Source: Odontesthes bonariensis
Taxonomy: Eukaryota > Chordata > Actinopteri > Atheriniformes > Atherinopsidae
Direction: 5' to 3'
Assembly: GCF_027942865.1 (NCBI RefSeq)
Contig: NC_134520.1
Coordinates: 35,970,688 to 36,034,687 of the forward strand
DNA: 64,000 bases
In this document: piece after piece, positions 45,198-60,100 of the stretch
How the letters are laid out: every line of letters starts with the position of its first letter
Position numbering within the stretch: the first letter of the stretch is position 1
Notes under the pieces: model-generated
Seen by the model: the letters and a program-made list of their open reading frames with translations, nothing else
What the model was told of the DNA's origin: nothing
Database searches by the model: none
Position numbers and translations under genes: made by a program

Positions 45198-48100
45198 ATT
45201 TTCCAAAGGTAAACCCGTTTGCCCACCCCCGTAGTGCACCAACATACAAAAATGGAGCGCACCTCAGCCCCCTTACGCTGCACGAAAAGGCATTGGTCAA
45301 ACTAAACGGACATTCACCCAATCACAGACTGTTATCTGCGACCCGGCCGCCGGCCCGGGATATTTGATATTACGTCAGAGACGAACTATATTGTGAGACT
45401 TACGTGCCAGTCGTAAGTTGAACCTACTTTCGTGGAATACATCATTTTGAGTTCAGTTTTAATGTGATTTCCAAATGAGTCATTGTTTTTTAAAGACACT
45501 GCACATTTAGAAAAGAGATTTTTGTTGCCAATTGTTACACTGTTCAAGTGGGCTAAAGTTATGAAAGGCTAACGTCACGTTAGCATGAAGCTATGTAGCA
45601 CTATGAAGTGGTACCTTGAGTTACGAGTGTCCCGACATACGAGTTTTTTTAGTTAAGAGCCGTTGTTATGACGCTGAAGTTGGCATCCGATTAACCAGAC
45701 TCCGATTTGCGAATTAAACGGATAGGCATAAAGGGCCATTTCACTGCATTTATTGCATTTTAATTGGCCAAAACAAGGTTTTTTTTTTTTTTTTAAGTTT
45801 TTTTTTCGTTTTTTTTCAGGAACTTCGTAGCCTACAGTAAATCCACGGTGATGACTCCGTGATAGTGATTAAATGTTACATTTTGTGATTACAAATGTGT
45901 AGATTATGATACCGTACCTCTATTGTGAGGCTGGACCTTTTTATATACAGTCTATGGGCTTGATGTGGTGCTCATGTGCCACCCCTGGAACACCCCCACA
46001 TTTAAAATCACTGCTCCACCCCTGCTTTCACTGTTCTTTTATTGTTTTTATTTGTTTTTACTTCTTCTTCTCTTTATTTATTACCTGCTGTAAAGCACTT
46101 TGGTACACCGTCGGACTTTATTTATCACTAAATGAACAAAAAGGCTTCAGTCAGCTGCAGCTTCACCGACTAAAGCAATTATTAAGGTTATTTCTCTGAG
46201 GTGCACTGAAACATGTTCGCATCTGTTTGACTCAGGAGCCGATGGACGTCGTGGAGCTGTTCGGACTGAAGGGCGTTCAGCACACGCCAATCAGCATCAA
46301 GAACGCCAGAGTGTCGCAGGTAACGTGCAGCCCGCTCATTTAGAACGACACGGATGGTGTTTTTGGGGAAAAGTTTCCACTGATGATCGTTAATGTGTCT
46401 CTCGTCTCGATCTCAGCACTACAAAGCGAGTCTGACTGCGACCTTCAACCTTCACCCGGTCAGTCTCACCGCCGGCACGTGTTCGCTGATTAATGTTTAG
46501 TTTGGCTGCGTCGGCGCCTCTGATCTGTTGCTTTTCATTCAATCAGGAGGCAAACTTTGCCATCATACTGGAGGAAGACCTGGATGTGTCCATCGACTTC
46601 TTCAGGTACACGTTGAACATGGTCCAACCAGGGCTGGGCAACGATTAACATGTTTCATCTAATTAATCACATGATTTCCCTGATTAATCACGATTAATCG
46701 CATTTGTACGCAGAATCCAAAAATGAATCCAAAAGTAGTGTATAGCTTTTAGCATTTAGCTTTATTTTAAATGTGCTGCCATATGAATGAAAGTGCCATA
46801 ACATTTGTTGTGCAAACACACTTTTAACATCAGCATCTTTCTGTAGTTTTTATGTAGAAGCCTCGCTCCACTGTCTGTTTCCTTGAATGACTTGCTGCTA
46901 TCAGTTGTGTGTTTTGCCTTTAAGTGATATTTTAGACTGGAACTACTACGCTGAGAAGACAATTCAACTTGGCAGTGTTTACAGATGACTTTGGTTCTGT
47001 CGACTCCGCCGTCTGGAAGAACTTAAACATGAAAATGGCCGAGTAAAAGTTCCGTACCCTTCTCCATGTTTGGTGGATCCGCCGATTACTTTCTTTTCCT
47101 GTTCCACAGCAGACAGCAGCAGACTTTTACAAAATAAAAGCCTGTGAGCAACAGACTTTTACAATAATAAAAGCCTGTGAGCAACAGACTTTTACAGAAT
47201 AAAAGCCTGTGAGCAACAGACTTTTACAAAATAAAAGCCTGTGAGCAACAGACTTTTACAATAATAAAAGCCTGTGAACAACAGACTTTTACAAAATAAA
47301 AGCCTGTGAGCAACAGAAAATATTTATCGGCGTTAAATAATTAGCGAGTTGATGCGATAATAACGAGTTAACTCGCCCAGCCCTAGTTTCAACAAATCAC
47401 TGCAACTGTTTTCATGGAAACGTGTACAGAAATGAGGGCTGGATCGAGTTGTCTTTCAGTAGAAGGTGTAGTTTGTATCTGGTGGTTAGTCCTGGCATCG
47501 GAACATGGTTGCAGAACATGGTTACCAGTCTGTAACCAGTACAGCATCCCCACGGCAGCACCTTCTGAGAAAGTCCTGCTAGGATCTCTGAAGTTAAACA
47601 CTCTTGACTCAGGCCTTCAGACCCTGTCATGTCACACCTTTACCACCAGGTGGCAGCAGATCCTCAGCTGCTCTCAGATCTGGACTCTCCAGCCTTCCTT
47701 TGTTTGACTTTCTGCTTTGAACTCCTTGTTCTGTTTATCGGTTTGAAGAAACAACTTCAAATAGCTTAGAAGCCATCGCCCCCTCCATTGATGTGAGTTT
47801 CGTTTGGAGAGCAGTAAAACCAAACCGGAGGGTTTTCTTTGGTTTATGAGTGTAATCGCTGCTCTTCTACAGTCCTGTCCTCAGTTCAGCTTCACCAAAC
47901 ATCAGCTGGATATCTACAGAGTCCAGTTAAACCTTTATGCTGCAGCATTATTGGCCCGTTCGCTTCCTGTTTGACTGTAACTGTGCTCCAGTTGTCCACA
48001 GTTTACTGCCGGGGTCGTTAATCCTGAACCTCCTTTGTGTTTCCGGCAGTTTCCTGAGTCAGACCGTCCACCTGCTGGATGAAGACGACAGTCTGTACTG

Positions 48101-51100
48101 TATCTCAGCCTGGAACGACCAGGTGAGCGTCGGCTGCACTTCAGATCATAATTAAAACTCTTTAACTAAACTACCTTCACACCAAACTGTTTAATTTCAT
48201 ACATTTAGCCACAACTCTTGTTTTAGGTCATTTTTTACATTTTTAAGAAGTCGCTTTTGTCCAATAACTTCTGGGTTTTGGAAGGCTGTAACGTCCCATG
48301 TTGAGAATCATTGCTCTATCCAAACATACTGATGGCATCACATTGGCTTCCTGTGGACCTCTGAGTCATCTTTGACCAGATTTTGTCATTTAACCTTGTA
48401 GCACCCACAGTTGCAGATATGCAACTGCCAATAAACCAAAAATATTGGTTTATTCCCACCCATTTTTACATAAAATGTAATGTAAAAAAATATTACACAT
48501 GAATGTAAATAATGTATGTAAATTTAAAAAATCAAATAATGTAAATAAAAATATAATGTAAAATATAGCTGCAAGCAGCGATGTGGGGGTCCTAGCAGAA
48601 TGGCACAATAGGGAAGGCTTGGGCTGCTCAGGAAGGCGTCGTGAGTCCATGCACCAAGTTTGGCATCGATACATCAATGCATCGCAGAGATACGGCCAAA
48701 TGTCCCATTTGCGCGTCGGCATGGAGTTTGATTGGCTGCCGCGGTTACACGGAAGTTAATTAAAAATATCCACATAATAACTTATGTGCGGCTTGGTCTG
48801 AAGATTCTATGTGCCAAGTCCCGTGGAGATTGGACAATCTTAGTGGCCTGAAATGCATTTTGAAGGTTTTTGATTAAATTCAAAATGGCGGACAATCCAA
48901 GATGGTGCAAATGATGTCATTAAGTGTGTTGACCTCGTCCTTATCCAGGGATTCTACTGGTACCTCATTTGTGAAATGTGGACCAAGGGGTCCAAAGATA
49001 TGAGCAAAAATGCATTTTTGCTACATATAGCGACACCTATAGGCCGAACGTCACCAAACTTCTTGGGCCTCTTACCTTAGCAGTCTTGAGTCTGTGTTAT
49101 AAGTTTAACGTCATGATATCAAATGGTTGCCAAGATATGACCTCACTTCCAGTTTGGGGGCGTCAACCTCGAGTTTGATTGGCTTTCATGGAAAAATGGA
49201 AGCCTAATTAAAAATTCCACACAATAACTTTTGTGCGGCTTGGTCTTAAGAGTCTATGTACCAAGTTTCGTGAAAATTGGACAATCTCTGTGACCTGAAA
49301 TGCTTTTTTAAGCTTTTTGATAAAATTCAAAATGGCGGAAAATCTAGGCATACGCAAATTGACGTCATAGGGTGCGTTGGACTCGTCATGATCCAAGGAT
49401 TCCAAGGATGCCTCATTTGTGAAATTTGGACAAAGTAGTCAAAAGTTATTAGGCTGAATGCACTTTGAACTTTGGCGTGTTGGTGGCGCTAGAGAGTAAG
49501 GTCTAGGGCCATGAAAATTCTTGAGTTTGCTTTTGGCACTTGGCTGATTAAGTGTGCCAAATTTCACAACTTTTTACCATAGCGTTCATGGGGCTGCCAT
49601 AGACTTCAATTGCAGAAGAAAGTAGAAGAAATATAGCTGCAAGCAGCGATGTGGGGGTCCTAGCAGAATGGCACAATAGGGAAGGCTTGGGCTGCTCAGG
49701 AAGGCGTCGTGAGTCCATGCACCAAGTTTGGCATCGATACATCAATGCAGCGCAGAGATACGGCCAAATGTCCCATTTGCTCGTCGGCATGGAGTTTGAT
49801 TGGCTGCCGCGGTTACACGGAAGTGAAATAAAAAAATCCACATGATAACTTATGTGCGGCTTGGTCTGAAGATTCTATTTGCCAAGTTCCGTTGAGATTG
49901 GACAATCTCAGTGGCCTGAAATGCTTTTTGGAGGTTTTTGATTAAATTCAAAATGGCGGACAATCCAAGATGGCGCAAATGACGTCATTAAGTGTGTTGA
50001 CCTCGTCCTTATCCAGGGATTGTACTGGTACCTCATTTGTGAAATGTGGACCGAGGAGTCCAAAGTTAAGAGCAAAAATGCATTTTTGCTACATATAGCG
50101 CCACCTATAGGCCGAACGTCACCAAACTTCTTGGGCGTCTTACCTTTGCAGTCTTGAGTCTGTGTCATAAGTTTGACGTCATGATATCAAATAGTTGCCA
50201 AGATATGACCTCACTTCCGGTTCGGGGGCGTCAACCTTGAGTTTGATTGGCTTTTATGGAAAAATGAACGCCTAATTAAAAATTCCACACGATAACTTTT
50301 GTGCGGCTTGGTCTTAAGAGTCTATGTGCCAAGTTTCGTGAAAATTGGACAATCTCTGTGACCTGAAATGCTTTTTTAAGCTTTTTGATAAAATTCAAAA
50401 TGGCGGAAAATCTAGGCATACGCAAATTGACGTCATAGGGTGCGTTGGACTCGTCATGATCCAAGGATTCCAACGATGCCTCATTTGTGAAATTTGGACC
50501 AAGTAGTCCAGAGTTATTAGGCTTAATGCACTTTGAACTTTGACGTGTTGGTGGCGCTAGAGAGTAAGCTTTTGGGGCATGAAATTTCTTGACTTTGGTT
50601 TTGGCACTTGGCTGATTAGGTGTGCCAAATTTCACAACTTTTTACCATAGCGTTCATGGGGCTGCCATAGACTTCAATTGCAGCGGAAAGTAGATCAAAT
50701 ATAGCTGCAAGCAGCGATGTGGGGGTCCTAGCAGAATGGCACAATAGGCAAGGCTTGGGCTGCTCAGGAAGGCGTCGTGAGTCAATGCACCAAGTTTGGC
50801 ATTGATACATCAATCCATCGCAGAGATACGGCCAAATGTCTCATTTGCGTGTCGGCATAGACTTTGATTGGCTGCCACGGTTAAACGGAAGTGAAATAAA
50901 AAAAATCCACATGATAACCCATATGCGGCTTGGTCTGAAGATTCTATGTGCCAAGTTCCGTGGAGATTGGACAATCTCAGTGGCTTGAAATGCTTTTTGA
51001 AGGTTTTCGATTAAATTCAAAATGGCGGATAATCCAAGATGGCGCATATGACGTTATTTGTTACCTTGACCTCGTCTGCATTCAGGGATTCCAACGGTAC

Positions 51101-54100
51101 CTCATTTGTGAAATTTGGCCCAAGGGGTCCAAAGATATGAGCAAATATGCATTTTTGCTACATATAGCGCCACCTATAGGCCGAACGTCACCAAACTTCT
51201 TGGGCCTCTTACCATAGCAGTCTTGAGTCTGTGTCATAAGTTTGACGTCATGATATCAAATGGTTGCCAAGATATGATCTCACTTCCGGTTTGGGGGCGT
51301 CAACCTCGAGTTTGATTGGCTTTTATGGAAAAATGGAAGCCTAATTAAAAATTCCCTTGGATAACTTTTGTGCGGCTTGGTCTGAAGAGTCTATGTGCCA
51401 AGTTTCGTGATAATTGGACAATCTCTGTGACCTGAAATGCTTTTTTAAGCTTTTTGATAAAATTCAAAATGGCGGAAAATCTAAGTATACGCAAATTGAC
51501 GTCATAGGTTGCATTGGACTCGTCATGATCCAAGGATTCCAATGATGCCTCATTTGTGAAATTTGGACCATGGAGTCCAAAGTTATTAGGCTTAATAGAC
51601 TTTGAACTTTGACGTGTTGGTGGCGCTAGAGAGTAAGCTCTTGGGGCATGAAAATTCTTGACTTTGGCTTTGGAACTTGGCTGATTACGTGTGCCAAATT
51701 TCACAACTTTTTACCATAGCGTTCATGGGGCTGCCATAGACTTCAATTGCAGCGGAAAGTAGATCAAATATAGCTGCAAGCAGCGATGTGGGGGTCCTAG
51801 CAGAATGGCACAATAGGCAAGGCTTGGGCTGCTCAGGAAGGCGTCGTGAGTCAATGCACCAAGTTTGGCATCGATACATCAATGCATCGCAGAGATCCGG
51901 CCAAATGTCCATTTTGCGCGTCGGCATGGAGTTTGATTGGCTGCCGCGGTTACACGGAAGTGAAATAAAAAAATCCACATAATAACTTATGTGCGGCTTG
52001 GTCTGAAGATTCTATGTGCCAAGTCTCGTGGAGATTGGACAATCTTAGTGGCCTGAAATGCGTTTTGAAGGTTTTTAATTAAATTCAAAATGGCGGACAA
52101 TCCAAGATGGCGCAAATGACGTCATTAAGTGTGTTGACCTCGTCCTTATCCAGGGATTCTACTGGTACCTCATTTGTGAAATGTGGACCAAGAGGTCCAA
52201 AGATATGAGCAAAAATGCATTTTTGCTACATATAGCGCCACCTATAGGCCGAACGTCACCAAACTTCTTGGGCCTCTTACGTTACCAGTCTTGAGTCTGT
52301 GTTATAAGTTTGACGTCATGATATCAAATGGTTGCCAAGATATGACCTCACTTCCGGTTTGGGGGCGTCAACCTCGAGTTTGATTGGCTTTTATGGAAAA
52401 ATGGAAGCCTAATTAAAAATTCCACACGATAACTTTTGTGCGGCTTGGTCTTAAGAGTCTATGTGCCAAGTTTCGTGAAAATTGGACAATCTCTGTGACC
52501 TGAAATGCTTTTTTAAGCTTTTTGATAAAATTCAAAATGGCGGAAAATCTAAGTATACGCAAATTGACGTCATAGGGTGCGTTGGACTCGTCATGATCCA
52601 AGGATTCCAATGATGTCTTGTTTGTGAAATTTGGGCCAAGTATTCAAAAGTTATTAGGCTGAATGCACTTTAAAATTTGACGTGTTGGTGGCGCTAGAGA
52701 GTAAGCTCTTGGGCCATGAAAATTCTTGAGTTTGTGATTGGCACTTGGCTGATTAAGTGTGCCAAATTTCACAACTTTTTACCATAGCGTTCATGGGGCT
52801 GCCATAGACTTCAATTGCAGCAGAAAGTAGAGGAATAATAATAATAAATATAGCTGCAAGCAGCGATGTGGGGGTCCTAGCAGAATGGCACAATAAGCAA
52901 GGATTGGGCTGCTCAGGAATGCGTCATGAGTCCATGCACCAAGTTTGGCATTGATACATCAATGCATGGCAGAGATACGGCCAAATGTCCTGTTTGCGTG
53001 TCGCCGTAGAGTTTGATTGGCTGCCGCGGTTAAACCGAAGTGAAATAAAAAAATTCACATGATAACTTATGTGCTGCTTGGTCTGAAGATTCTATGTGCC
53101 AAGTCCCGTGGAGATTAGACAATCTCAGTGGCCTGAAATGCTTTTTGAAGGTTTTCAATTAAATTCAAAATGGCGGACAATCCAAGATGGCGCAGATGAC
53201 GTCATGATGTGGGTTGATCTTGACTATATCCAGGGATTCCAACGGTACCTCATTTGTGAAATTTGGACCAATGGGTCCAAAGATATGAGCAAAAATGCAT
53301 TTTTGCTACATATAGCGCCACCTATAGGCTAAACGTCACCAAACTTCGTTGGCCTCTTACCGGCCTGGATATGAGTCTGTGTTAGAAGTTTGACGTCATA
53401 ACATCAAATGGTTACCAAGATATGGCCTCACTTCCGGTTTGGCGGCGTCAACCACGAGTTTGATTGGCTTTTATGGAAAATCGGAAACCTAATTAAAAAT
53501 TCCACCCAATAACTTTTGTGCGGCTTGGTCTTAAGAGTCTATGTGCCAAGTTTTGTGAAGATTGAACAATCTGCGTGGCCTGAAATGCTTTTTTAAGCTT
53601 TTTGATAAAATTCAAAATGGCGGAAAATCTAAGTATACGCAAATTGACGTCATAGGGTGCGTTGGACTCGTCATGATCCAAGGATTCCAACGATGCCTCA
53701 CTTGTGAAATTTGGACCAAGTAATCCAAAGTTATTAGGCTGAATGCACTTTGAACTTTGACGTGTTGGTGGCGCTAGAGAGTAAGGTCTTGGGGCATGAA
53801 ATTTCTTGACTTTGGCTTTGGCACTTGGCTGATTACGTGTGCCAAATTTCACAACTTTTTACCATAGCTTTAATGGGGCTGCCATAGACTTCAATTGCAG
53901 CGGAAAGTAGAAGAATAATAATAAGAAAAGCTACTAACACAATGGGTTCCTGCAGCTTCGCTGCTAGGACCCCCAATAATAGGAAAAGCTACTAACACAA
54001 TGGGTTCCTGCAGCTTCGCTGCTAGGACCCCCAAATATAGCTGCAAGCAGCAATGTGGGGGTCCTAGCAGAATGGCACAATAGGGAAGGCTTGGGCTGCT

Positions 54101-57100
54101 CAGGAAGGCGTCGTGAGTCCATGCACCAAGTTTGGCATCGATACATCAATGCATCGCAGAGATACGGCCAAATGTCCCATTTGCGCGTCGGCATGGAGTT
54201 TGATTGGCTGCCGCGGTTACACGGAAGTGAAATAAAAAAATCCACATAATAACTTATGTGCGGCTTGGTCTGAAGATTTTATGTGCCAAGTCTCGTGGAG
54301 ATTGGACAATCTTAGTGGCCTGAAATGCGTTTTGAAGGTTTTTGATTAAATTCAAAATGGCGGACAATCCAAGATGGCGCAAATTACGTCATTGAGTGGG
54401 TTGACCTCGTCCTTATCCAGGGATTCTACTGGTACCTCATTTGTGAAATGTGGACCAAGGGGTCCAATGATATGAGCAAAAATGCATTTTTGCTACATAT
54501 AGCGCCACCTATAGGCCGAACGTCACCAAACTTCTTGGGCCACTTACCTTAGCAGTCTTGAGTCTGTGTTATAAGTTTGACGTCATGATATCAAATGGTT
54601 GCCAAGATATGACCTCACTTCCGGTTTGGGGGCGTCAACCTCGAGTTTGATTGGCTTTTATGGATAAATGGAAGACTAATTAAAAATTCCCTTGGATAAC
54701 TTTTGTGCGGCTTGGTCTGAAGAGTCTATGTGCCAAATTTCGTGATAATTGGACAATCTCTGTGACCTGAAATGCTTTTTTAAGCTTTTTGATAAATTTC
54801 AAAATGGCGGAAAATCTAGGTATACGCAAATTGACGTCATAGGGTGCGTTGGACTCGTCATGATCCAAGGATTCCAACGATGCCTCATTTGTGAAATTTG
54901 GACCATGGAGTCCAAAGTTATTAGGCTTAATGTACTTTGAACTTTGACGTGTTGGTGGCGCTAGAGAGTAAGCTCTTGGGGCATGAAAATTCTTGACTTT
55001 GGCTTTGGCACTTGGCTGATTACGTGTGCCAAATTTCACAACTTTTTACCATAGCGTTCATGGGGCTGCCATAGACTTCAATTGCAGCGGAAAGTAGAAG
55101 AATAATAATAATAAGAAAAGCTACTAACACAATGGGTTCCTGCAGCTTCGCTGCTAGGACCCCCAAATATAGCTGCAAGCAGCGATGTGGGGGTCCTAGC
55201 AGAATGGCCCAATAGGGAAGGCTTGGGCCGCTCAGGAAGGCGTCGTGAGTCCATGCACCAAGTTTGGCATCAATACATCAATGCATCACAGAGATACGGC
55301 CAAATGTCCCATTTGCGCGTCGGCATGGAGTTTGATTGGCTGCCGCGGTTACACGGAAGTTAAATAAAAAAATCCACATAATAACTTATGTGCGGCTTGG
55401 TCTGAAGATTCGATGTGCCAAGTCCCGTGGAGATTGGACAATCTTAGTGGCCTGAAATTAGTTTTGAAGGTTTTTGATTAAATTCAAAATGGCGGACAAT
55501 CCAAGATGGCGCAGATGACGTCATTAAGTGTGTTGACCTCGTCCTTATCCAGGGATTCTACTGGTACCTCATTTGTGAAATGTGGACCAAGGGGTCCAAA
55601 GATATGAGCAAAAATGCATTTTTGCTACATATAGCGCCACCTATAGGCCGAACGTCACCAAACTTCTTGGGCCTCTTACCTTAGCAGTCTTGAGTCTGTG
55701 TCATAAGTTTGACGTCATGATATCAAATGGTTGCCAAGATATGACCTCACTTCCGGTTTGGGGGCGTCAACCTCGAGTTTGATTGGCTTTTATGGAAAAA
55801 TTGAAGCCTAATTAAAAATTCCACACGATAACTTTTGTGCGGCTTGGTCTTAAGAGTCTATGTGCCAAGTTTCGTGATAATTGGACAATCTCTGTGACCT
55901 GAAATGCTTTTTTAAGCTTTTTGATAAAATTCAAAATGGCGGAAAATCTAAGTATACGCAAATTGACGTCATAGGGTGCGTTGGACTCATCAAGATCCAA
56001 GGATTCCAACGATGCCTCATTTGTGAAATTTGGACCAAGTAGTCCAAAGTTATTAGGCTGAATGCACTTTGAACTTTGGCGTGTTGGTGGCGCTAGAGAG
56101 TAAGCTCTTGGGGCATGAAAATTCTTGAGTTTGCTTTTGGCACTTGGCTGATTAAGTGTGCCAAATTTCACAACTTTTTACCATAGCGTTCATGGGGCTG
56201 CCATAGACTTCAATTGCAGCGGAAAGTAGAGGAATAAATATAGCTGCAAGCAGCGATGTGGGGGTCCTAGCAGAATGGCACAATAAGCAAGGCTTGGGCT
56301 GCTCAGGAAGGCGTCGTGAGTCCATGCACCAAGTTTGGCATCGATACATCAATGCATCGCAGAGATACGGCCAAATGTCCCATTTGCGCGTCGGCATGGA
56401 GTTTGATTGACTGCCGCGGTTACACGGAAGTTAAATAAAAATATCCACATAATAACTTATGTGCGGCTTGGTCTGAAGATTCTATGTGCCAAGTCTCGTG
56501 GAGATTGGACAATCTTAGTGGCCTGAAATGCGTTTTGAAGGTTTTTGATTAAATTCAAAATGGCGGACAATTCAAGATGGCGCATATGACGTCATGATGT
56601 GCATTGACCTCGGCTGCATCCAGGGATTCCATTGGTACCTCATTTATGACATTTGGACCAAGTGGTCCAAAGATATGGGCAAAAATACATTTTTGCTACA
56701 TATAGCGCCACCTATGGGCCGAACGTCACCAAACTTCTTGGGCCTCTTACCTTAGCAGTGTTGAGTCTGTGTCATAAGTTTGACGTCATGATATCAAATG
56801 GTTGCCAAGATATGACCTCACTTCCGGTTTGGGGGCGTCAACCTCAAGTTTGATTGGCTTTTATGGAAAATTGGAAGCCTAATTAAAAATTCCACACGAT
56901 AACTTTTGTGCGGCTTGGTCTTAAGAGTCTATGTGCCAAGTTTCGTGAAAATTGGACAATCTGTGTGACCTGAAATGCTTTTTTAAGCTTTTTGATCAAA
57001 TTCAAAATGGCGGAAAATCTAGGTATACGCAAATTGACGTCATAGGGTGCGTTGGACTCGTCATGATCCAAGGATTCCAATGATGTCTTGTTTGTGAAAT

Positions 57101-60100
57101 TTGGACCAAGTAGTCCAAAGTTATTAGGCTTAATGTACTTTGAACTTTGACGTGTTGGTGGCGCTAGAGAGTAGACTCTTGGGCCATGAAAATTCTTGAG
57201 TTTGTGATTGGCACTTGGCTAATTACGTGTGCCAAATTTCACAACTTTTTACCATAGCGTTCATGGGGCTGCTATAGACTTACATTGCAGCAGAAATTGA
57301 AGAATAATAATAAATATAGCTGCAAGCAGCGATGTGGGGGTCCTAGCAGAATGGCCCAATAGGCAAGGCTTGGGCTGCTCAGGAAGGCGTCGTGAGTCCA
57401 TGCACAAAGTTTGGCATCGATACATCAATGCATCGCAGAGATACGGCCAAATGTCCCATTTGCGCGTCGGCATGGAGTTTGATTGGCTGCCGCGGTTATA
57501 CGGAAGTTAAATAAAAAAATCCACATAATAACTTATGTGCGGCTTGGTCTGAAGATTCTATGTGCCAAGTCTCGTGGAGATTGGACAATCTTAAAGGCCT
57601 GAAATGCGTTTTGAAGGTTTTTAATTAAATTCAAAATGGCGGACAATCCAAGATGGTGCAAATGACGTCATTAAGTGTGTTGACCTCATCTGTATCCAGG
57701 GATTCTACTGATACCTCATTTGTGAAATGTGGACCAACGGGTCCAAAGATATGAGCAAAAATGCATTTTTGCTACATATAGCGCCACCTATAGGCCGAAC
57801 GTCACCAAACTTCTTGGGCCTCTTACCTTAGCAGTTTTGAGTCTGTGTTATAAGTTTGACGTCATGATATCAAATGGTTGCGAAGATATGACCTCACTTC
57901 CGGTTTGGGGGCGTCAACCTTGAGTTTGATTGGCTTTTATCGAAAAATTGAAGCCTAATTAAAAATTCCACACGATAACTTTTGTGCGGCTTGGTCTTAA
58001 GAGTCAATATGCCAAGTTTCGTGATAATTGGACAATCTGTGTGACCTGAAATGCTTTTTTAAGCTTTTTGATAAAATTCAAAATGGCGGAAAATCTAAGT
58101 ATACGCAAATTGACGTCATAGGGTGCGTTGGACTCGTCATGATTCAAGGATTCCAATGATGTCTTGTTTGTGGAATTTGGGCCAAGTATTCAAAAGTTAT
58201 TAGGCTGAATGCACTTTGAACTTTGGCGTGTTGGTGGCGCTAGAGAGTAAGCTTTTGGGGCATGAAATTTCTTGACATTGACTTTGGCACTTGGCTGATT
58301 ACGTGTGCCAAATTTCACAACTTTTTACCATAGCGTTCATGGGGCTGCCATAGACTTCAATTGCAGCGGAAACGGATCAATAATAACAAGCAGCAATGTG
58401 GGGGTCCTAGCAGAATGGCACAATAGGGAAGGCTTGGAACGCTCAGGAAGGCGTCGTGAGTCCATGCACCAAGTTTGGCATCGATACATCAATGCATCAC
58501 ATAGATACGGCCAAATGTCCCATTTGTGCATCGGCATGGAGTTTGATTGGCTGCCGCAGTTACAGGGAAGTTAAATAAAAAAATCCATATAATAACTTAT
58601 GTGCGGCATGGTCTGAAGATTATATGTGCCAAGTCCCGTGGAGATTGGACAATCTTAGTGGCCTGAAATGCGTTTTGAAGGTTTTTGATTAAATTCAAAA
58701 TGGCGGACAATCCAAGATGGCGCAGATGACGTCATTAAGTGTGTTGACCTCGTCCTGATCCAGGGATTCCATTGGTACCTCATTTGTGAAATGTGGACCA
58801 AGGGGTCCAAAGATATGAGCAAAAATGCATTTTTGCTACATATAGCGCCACCTATAGGCCAAACGTCACCAAACTTCTTGGGCCTCTTACTTTAGCAGTC
58901 TTGAGTGTGTGTTATTAGTTTAACGTCATGATATCAAATGGTTGCCAAGATATGACCTCACTTCCGGTTTGGGGGCGTCAACCTCGAGTTTGATTGGCTT
59001 TTATGGTAAAATGGAAGCCTAATTAAAAATTTCACACGATAACTTTTGTGCGGCTTGGTCTTAAGAGTCTATGTGCCAAGTTTCGTGATAATTGGACAAT
59101 CTCTGTGACCTGAAATGCTTTTTTAAGCTTTTTGATAAAATTCAAAATGGCGGAAAATCTAAGTATACGCAAATTGACGTCATAGGGTGCGTTGGACTCG
59201 TCATGATCCAAGGATTCCAACGATGCCTCATTTGTGAAATTTGGACCAAGTAGTCCAAAGTTATTAGGCTTAATGCACTTTGAACTTTGACGTGTTGGTG
59301 GCGCTAGAGAGTAAGCTCTTGGGGCATGAAAATTCTTGACTTTGGCTTTGGCACTTGGCTGATTACGTGTGCCAAATTTCACAACTTTCTCGCATAGCGT
59401 TCATGGGGCTGCCATAGACTTCAATTGCAGCAGAAACGGATCAATAATAATAAGAAAAGCTACTAACACAATGGGTTCCTGCAGCTTCGCTGCTAGGACC
59501 CCCAATAATAATAATAGGAAAAGCTACTAACTCAATGGGTTCCTGCAGCTTCGCTGCTAGGACCCCCAAATATAGCTGCAAGCAGCAATGTGGGGGTCCT
59601 AGCAGAATGGCCCAATAGGCAAGGCTTGGGCTGCTCAGGAAGGCGTCGTGAGTCCATGCACCAAGTTTGGCATCGATACATCAATGCATCGCAGAGATAC
59701 GGCCAAATGTCCCATTTGCGCGTCGGCATGGAGTTTGATTGGCTGCCGCGGTTACACGGAAGTTAAATAAAAAAATCCACATAATAACTTATGTGTGGCT
59801 TGGTCTGAAGATTCTATGTGCCAAGTCTCGTGGAGATTGGACAATCTTAGTGGCCTGAAATGCGTTTTGAAGGTTTTTGATTGAATTCAAAATGGCGGAC
59901 AATCCAAGATGGCGCAAATGACGTCATTAAGTGTGTTGACCTCGACCTTATCCAGGGATTCTATTGATACCTCATTTGTGAAATTTGGTCCAAGGGGTCC
60001 AAAGATATGAGCAAAAATGCATTTCTGCTACATATAGCGCCACCTATAGGCCGAACGTCACCAAACTTCTTGGGCCTCTTACCTTAGCAGTCTTGAGTCT

